From contig JAKSQI010000074.1 of the NCBI GenBank assembly GCA_024404215.1, forward strand, positions 1 to 7,686: DNA of 7,686 bases, read 5' to 3'. Below, one piece after another: positions 5,130 through 7,686 of this stretch (the first letter of the stretch is position 1; every line of letters starts with the position of its first letter). The notes under the pieces are model-generated. The model was not told where the DNA came from and searched no databases. It saw only the letters and a list, made by a program, of their open reading frames with translations. Origin of the DNA: Oscillospiraceae bacterium (GTDB lineage Bacteria; Bacillota; Clostridia; Oscillospirales; Oscillospiraceae). Made by a program: the position numbers and the translations under genes.

Positions 5130-7686
5130 ATGGTATATCGCGTATATGTAGAAAAGAAAAAGGAACTGGCGCTGGAAGCCGCTTCCCTTGCCACAGTCAT
5201 TCGCGGCCGTTTGCAGATTACCTCTGTTGAGGAGGTTCGTCTGCTGAACCGTTATGATGCTGAAAATATCGACCAGGCTCTGTTTGACTACAGCGTGACC
5301 AACGTGTTCTCTGAACCCCAGCTGGACCTTGTGACCTACGAGCCTGACTGGGACGGATACACCGTTTTCGCTGTTGAACCCCTGCCCGGTCAATTTGATC
5401 AGCGGGCCGACTCCGCCGCCCAGTGCATTCAGATTTTGTCCACCGGTGAACGCCCGGAGGTAAAAACAGCCCGCGTTTATTTGCTCAAGGGCAACATCAC
5501 CGCTGACGAGCTGGCAGCCATTAAGAAGCATGTCATCAACCCGGTAGAAAGCCGGGAAGCCTCCCTGGAAAAGCCGGAAACCCTGAAAACCGAGTACGAG
5601 ATTCCCACCAGTGTTGCTGTTTTAGAGGGCTTCCGCTCTCTGGATGAGGCCGGCATGGAAGCTTTCATCCGGGATTATGGTCTTGCTATGGATCTGGGTG
5701 ACATTACCTTCTGTCGGGACTATTTTGTTAAAGAGCAGAGAGACCCTACCCTGACTGAAATCCGCATGATTGATACCTACTGGTCTGACCACTGCCGTCA
5801 CACCACCTTCAATACCATTCTGGACGAGGTCCGCTTTGAGGACCCGGAAATTGAAGCGGCCTATCAGAGCTATGTGGATGCCCGCCGCGATTTGGGCCGT
5901 ACCAAGCCCATCTGTCTCATGGACATGGGCACCTTGGCCGTCAAGTGCCTGCGTAAGGCCGGCAAGCTGGACCGTTTGGATGAAAGCGAGGAAATCAACG
6001 CCTGCACCGTTAAAACCACAGTGACGGTCGATGGGCGTGAGGAAGAATGGCTGCTGCTGTTCAAAAACGAAACTCACAACCATCCAACGGAAATTGAGCC
6101 CTTCGGCGGCGCTGCAACCTGTATCGGCGGTGCCATTCGTGACCCCCTGTCCGGTCGAAGCTATGTTTACGGCGCCATGCGTGTGACCGGCGCCGCAGAC
6201 CCCACGGTTCCCGTTTCCGCTACCATTCCCGGCAAACTGCCTCAGCGTGCCATTGTTACCAAGGCCGCTTCCGGTTACAGCAGCTACGGCAACCAAATTG
6301 GTCTGGCTACCGGTCAGGTTACTGAGCTGTATCACCCCGGCTATGCAGCCAAGCGCATGGAGGTCGGCGCAGTTATCGCTGCTGCTCCTGCCGCCAATGT
6401 CCGCCGTGAGCGCCCCGCCCCCGGAGATGTAGTCATCCTTTTGGGTGGCCGCACCGGCCGCGACGGCTGCGGCGGTGCAACCGGCTCCTCCAAGTCCCAC
6501 ACGGTGGAATCTCTGGCCACCTGCGGCGCTGAGGTTCAGAAGGGTAACGCTCCGGAAGAACGCAAGCTGCAGCGTCTGTTCCGCAATGCAGAGGCCTCCC
6601 GCTTGATTAAGCGCTGCAACGACTTTGGTGCCGGCGGTGTATCTGTTGCCATCGGCGAGCTGGCCGACGGTCTGGCCATTGACCTGAACGCCGTTCCCAA
6701 AAAGTACGACGGTCTGGACGGCACGGAACTGGCCATCTCCGAATCTCAGGAGCGCATGGCTGTTGTGGTTGCCGCCGAAGATATGCCCCGCTTTATGGAA
6801 CTGGCCGCCGCAGAAAACCTGGAAGCCACTCTGGTGGCAACGGTTACGGAAGCCCCCCGTCTGACCATGACCTGGAACGGGGTAACTATCGTGGATATCT
6901 CCCGTGAATTTTTGGACAGCAACGGCGCTGAGAAGCATATGACCGCTGTTGCCAAGGCCGCTGAGCCCTTTGCCAAGGCCATTCCCTCCGGCTTCGCTGC
7001 CGGCATGAAGGAACTGGCCCAGGATTTGAATGTTGCATCTCAGCGTGGTTTGTGTGAAACCTTTGATGCCTCCATTGGTGCCGGCACTGTTGTTATGCCC
7101 TTCGGCGGCAAAAAGCAGCTGACCCCCATTCAGGCCATGGTTCACAAGGTTTCTGTTGAGCGCGGCCACACCGACACCTGCTCTCTCATGTCCTTCGGCT
7201 TCAACCCCTATATTTCTGAAAAGAGCCCCTATCATGGTGCTTACCTGGCGGTTGTAGAGTCCGCCTCCAAGCTGGTCGCCTCCGGTGCCGAATTCCGTGA
7301 GGTTTACCTCTCCTTCCAGGAATACTTCGGCAAGCTGGGTCGTGAGCCTCAGCGCTGGGGTCTTCCCATGAGCGCTTTGCTGGGTGCCTTCCGTGCCCAG
7401 CTGGATTTGGGTATCGGCGCTATTGGCGGCAAGGATAGTATGAGCGGCACCTTTGAGGATTTGGACGTTCCTGCCACTTTGATTTCCTTCGCTGTTACCA
7501 CCGAGGAAGCTCCCCATATCATTACCAACGCGCGCAAGGGTAGTGGCCATTCGGTCCGTCTGGTCTGCCCCGCCTACACAGAAAAGGGTCTGCCTGTAGC
7601 TGAGAGCCTGCTGGAGGTTTACAAGCAGGTTATTGCCCTGATGCGCAGCGGCAAGGTGCTGGCTGCCTACACCCCCGGCTTCGGTG
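5130..7686 (+). CDS. purL: PurL, phosphoribosylformylglycinamidine synthase, large single-chain form, 3' end cut by window
   Basis: 852 codons are present without a stop; the right edge cuts the gene. The ATG at 5130 lies 9 bases after GGAG 5117-5120. The enzyme makes FGAM from FGAR, ATP and glutamine (step 4, cytosol). The order seen is: a PurS-like N-terminal domain (about 1-150), a linker with YWSDHCRHTTF (217-227), the first synthetase half with FKNETHNHPTEIEPFGGAAT (311-330, substrate/ATP site with the paired His), GGRTGRDGCGGATGSS (439-454) and CNDFGAGGV (496-504), then the second half with DASIGAGTVVMPFGG (646-660) and AIGGKDSMSG (764-773). The C-terminal glutamine amidotransferase domain (Cys-His-Glu) should follow beyond the edge; clostridial one-chain PurL proteins are about 1,230-1,260 residues. 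It is therefore the long form, not the Bacillus-type PurL that needs PurS and PurQ. The frame is intact throughout. Confidence 0.96.
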   Translation, partial: MVYRVYVEKKKELALEAASLATVIRGRLQITSVEEVRLLNRYDAENIDQALFDYSVTNVFSEPQLDLVTYEPDWDGYTVFAVEPLPGQFDQRADSAAQCIQILSTGERPEVKTARVYLLKGNITADELAAIKKHVINPVESREASLEKPETLKTEYEIPTSVAVLEGFRSLDEAGMEAFIRDYGLAMDLGDITFCRDYFVKEQRDPTLTEIRMIDTYWSDHCRHTTFNTILDEVRFEDPEIEAAYQSYVDARRDLGRTKPICLMDMGTLAVKCLRKAGKLDRLDESEEINACTVKTTVTVDGREEEWLLLFKNETHNHPTEIEPFGGAATCIGGAIRDPLSGRSYVYGAMRVTGAADPTVPVSATIPGKLPQRAIVTKAASGYSSYGNQIGLATGQVTELYHPGYAAKRMEVGAVIAAAPAANVRRERPAPGDVVILLGGRTGRDGCGGATGSSKSHTVESLATCGAEVQKGNAPEERKLQRLFRNAEASRLIKRCNDFGAGGVSVAIGELADGLAIDLNAVPKKYDGLDGTELAISESQERMAVVVAAEDMPRFMELAAAENLEATLVATVTEAPRLTMTWNGVTIVDISREFLDSNGAEKHMTAVAKAAEPFAKAIPSGFAAGMKELAQDLNVASQRGLCETFDASIGAGTVVMPFGGKKQLTPIQAMVHKVSVERGHTDTCSLMSFGFNPYISEKSPYHGAYLAVVESASKLVASGAEFREVYLSFQEYFGKLGREPQRWGLPMSALLGAFRAQLDLGIGAIGGKDSMSGTFEDLDVPATLISFAVTTEEAPHIITNARKGSGHSVRLVCPAYTEKGLPVAESLLEVYKQVIALMRSGKVLAAYTPGFG

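Noticed and set aside
5622..7550. A 642-codon open frame on the - strand opposite purL
   Set aside because: Same reasoning: it lies wholly within conserved purL coding sequence, has a shadow-like Gly/Gln/Asn/Ala composition, and matches no family I recognise. Its length is striking but fits codon bias.
1..7686. A hidden mobile element, defence system or other accessory module
   Set aside because: Every part of the window is accounted for by purine genes and short gaps. No integrase, transposase, tRNA, long repeat or compositional break was seen.

Overview
The window is one co-directional stretch of a de novo purine biosynthesis operon, all on the + strand: purE (3' end only), purM, purN, a stand-alone archaeal-type IMP cyclohydrolase (purO type), a stand-alone AICAR transformylase (short purH), purD, and the first 852 codons of a large single-chain FGAM synthase (purL), which runs off the right edge. 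No RNA gene, mobile element, CRISPR array or prophage sequence was recognised. Every reading frame is intact and coding density is close to total.

The organism looks like an anaerobic Firmicute of class Clostridia, most likely in the Oscillospirales (Ruminococcaceae/Butyricicoccaceae-like gut bacteria). This rests on three things: the split cyclohydrolase and transformylase pair in place of a fused PurH, the large one-chain PurL in place of PurS/PurL/PurQ, and the clostridial wording of motifs in PurM (EHPGM), PurN (FC..GYYGLRV) and PurD (APDDPLV). The sequence is moderately GC-rich with strong, uniform codon preferences (CCC for Pro, GGC for Gly, GTT for Val), so no gene looks recently acquired. 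The taxonomic placement is an inference from remembered family patterns, not from a search.

Layout: 1-194 is the PurE C-terminus. A 43-bp gap with a small hairpin precedes purM (238-1272). purM overlaps purN (GTG start, 1266-1865) by 7 bp, and purN overlaps the IMP cyclohydrolase (1858-2568) by 8 bp. One base separates that gene from the transformylase (2570-3754). After 21 bp comes purD (3776-5041). The only notable intergenic region is the 88 bp before purL (5042-5129), which packs three stem-loops and an 8-bp direct repeat just upstream of the purL ribosome binding site.

Together the genes cover pathway steps 2 (PurD), 3 (PurN), 4 (PurL), 5 (PurM), 6 (PurE), 9 (AICAR transformylase) and 10 (IMP cyclohydrolase), from phosphoribosylamine to IMP. 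Steps 1 (PurF), 7 (PurC) and 8 (PurB) are not here and are expected outside the window. The overlaps suggest translational coupling of PurM, PurN, the cyclohydrolase and the transformylase. The pathway itself is well known; the part that may be undescribed is the structured leader in front of purL.
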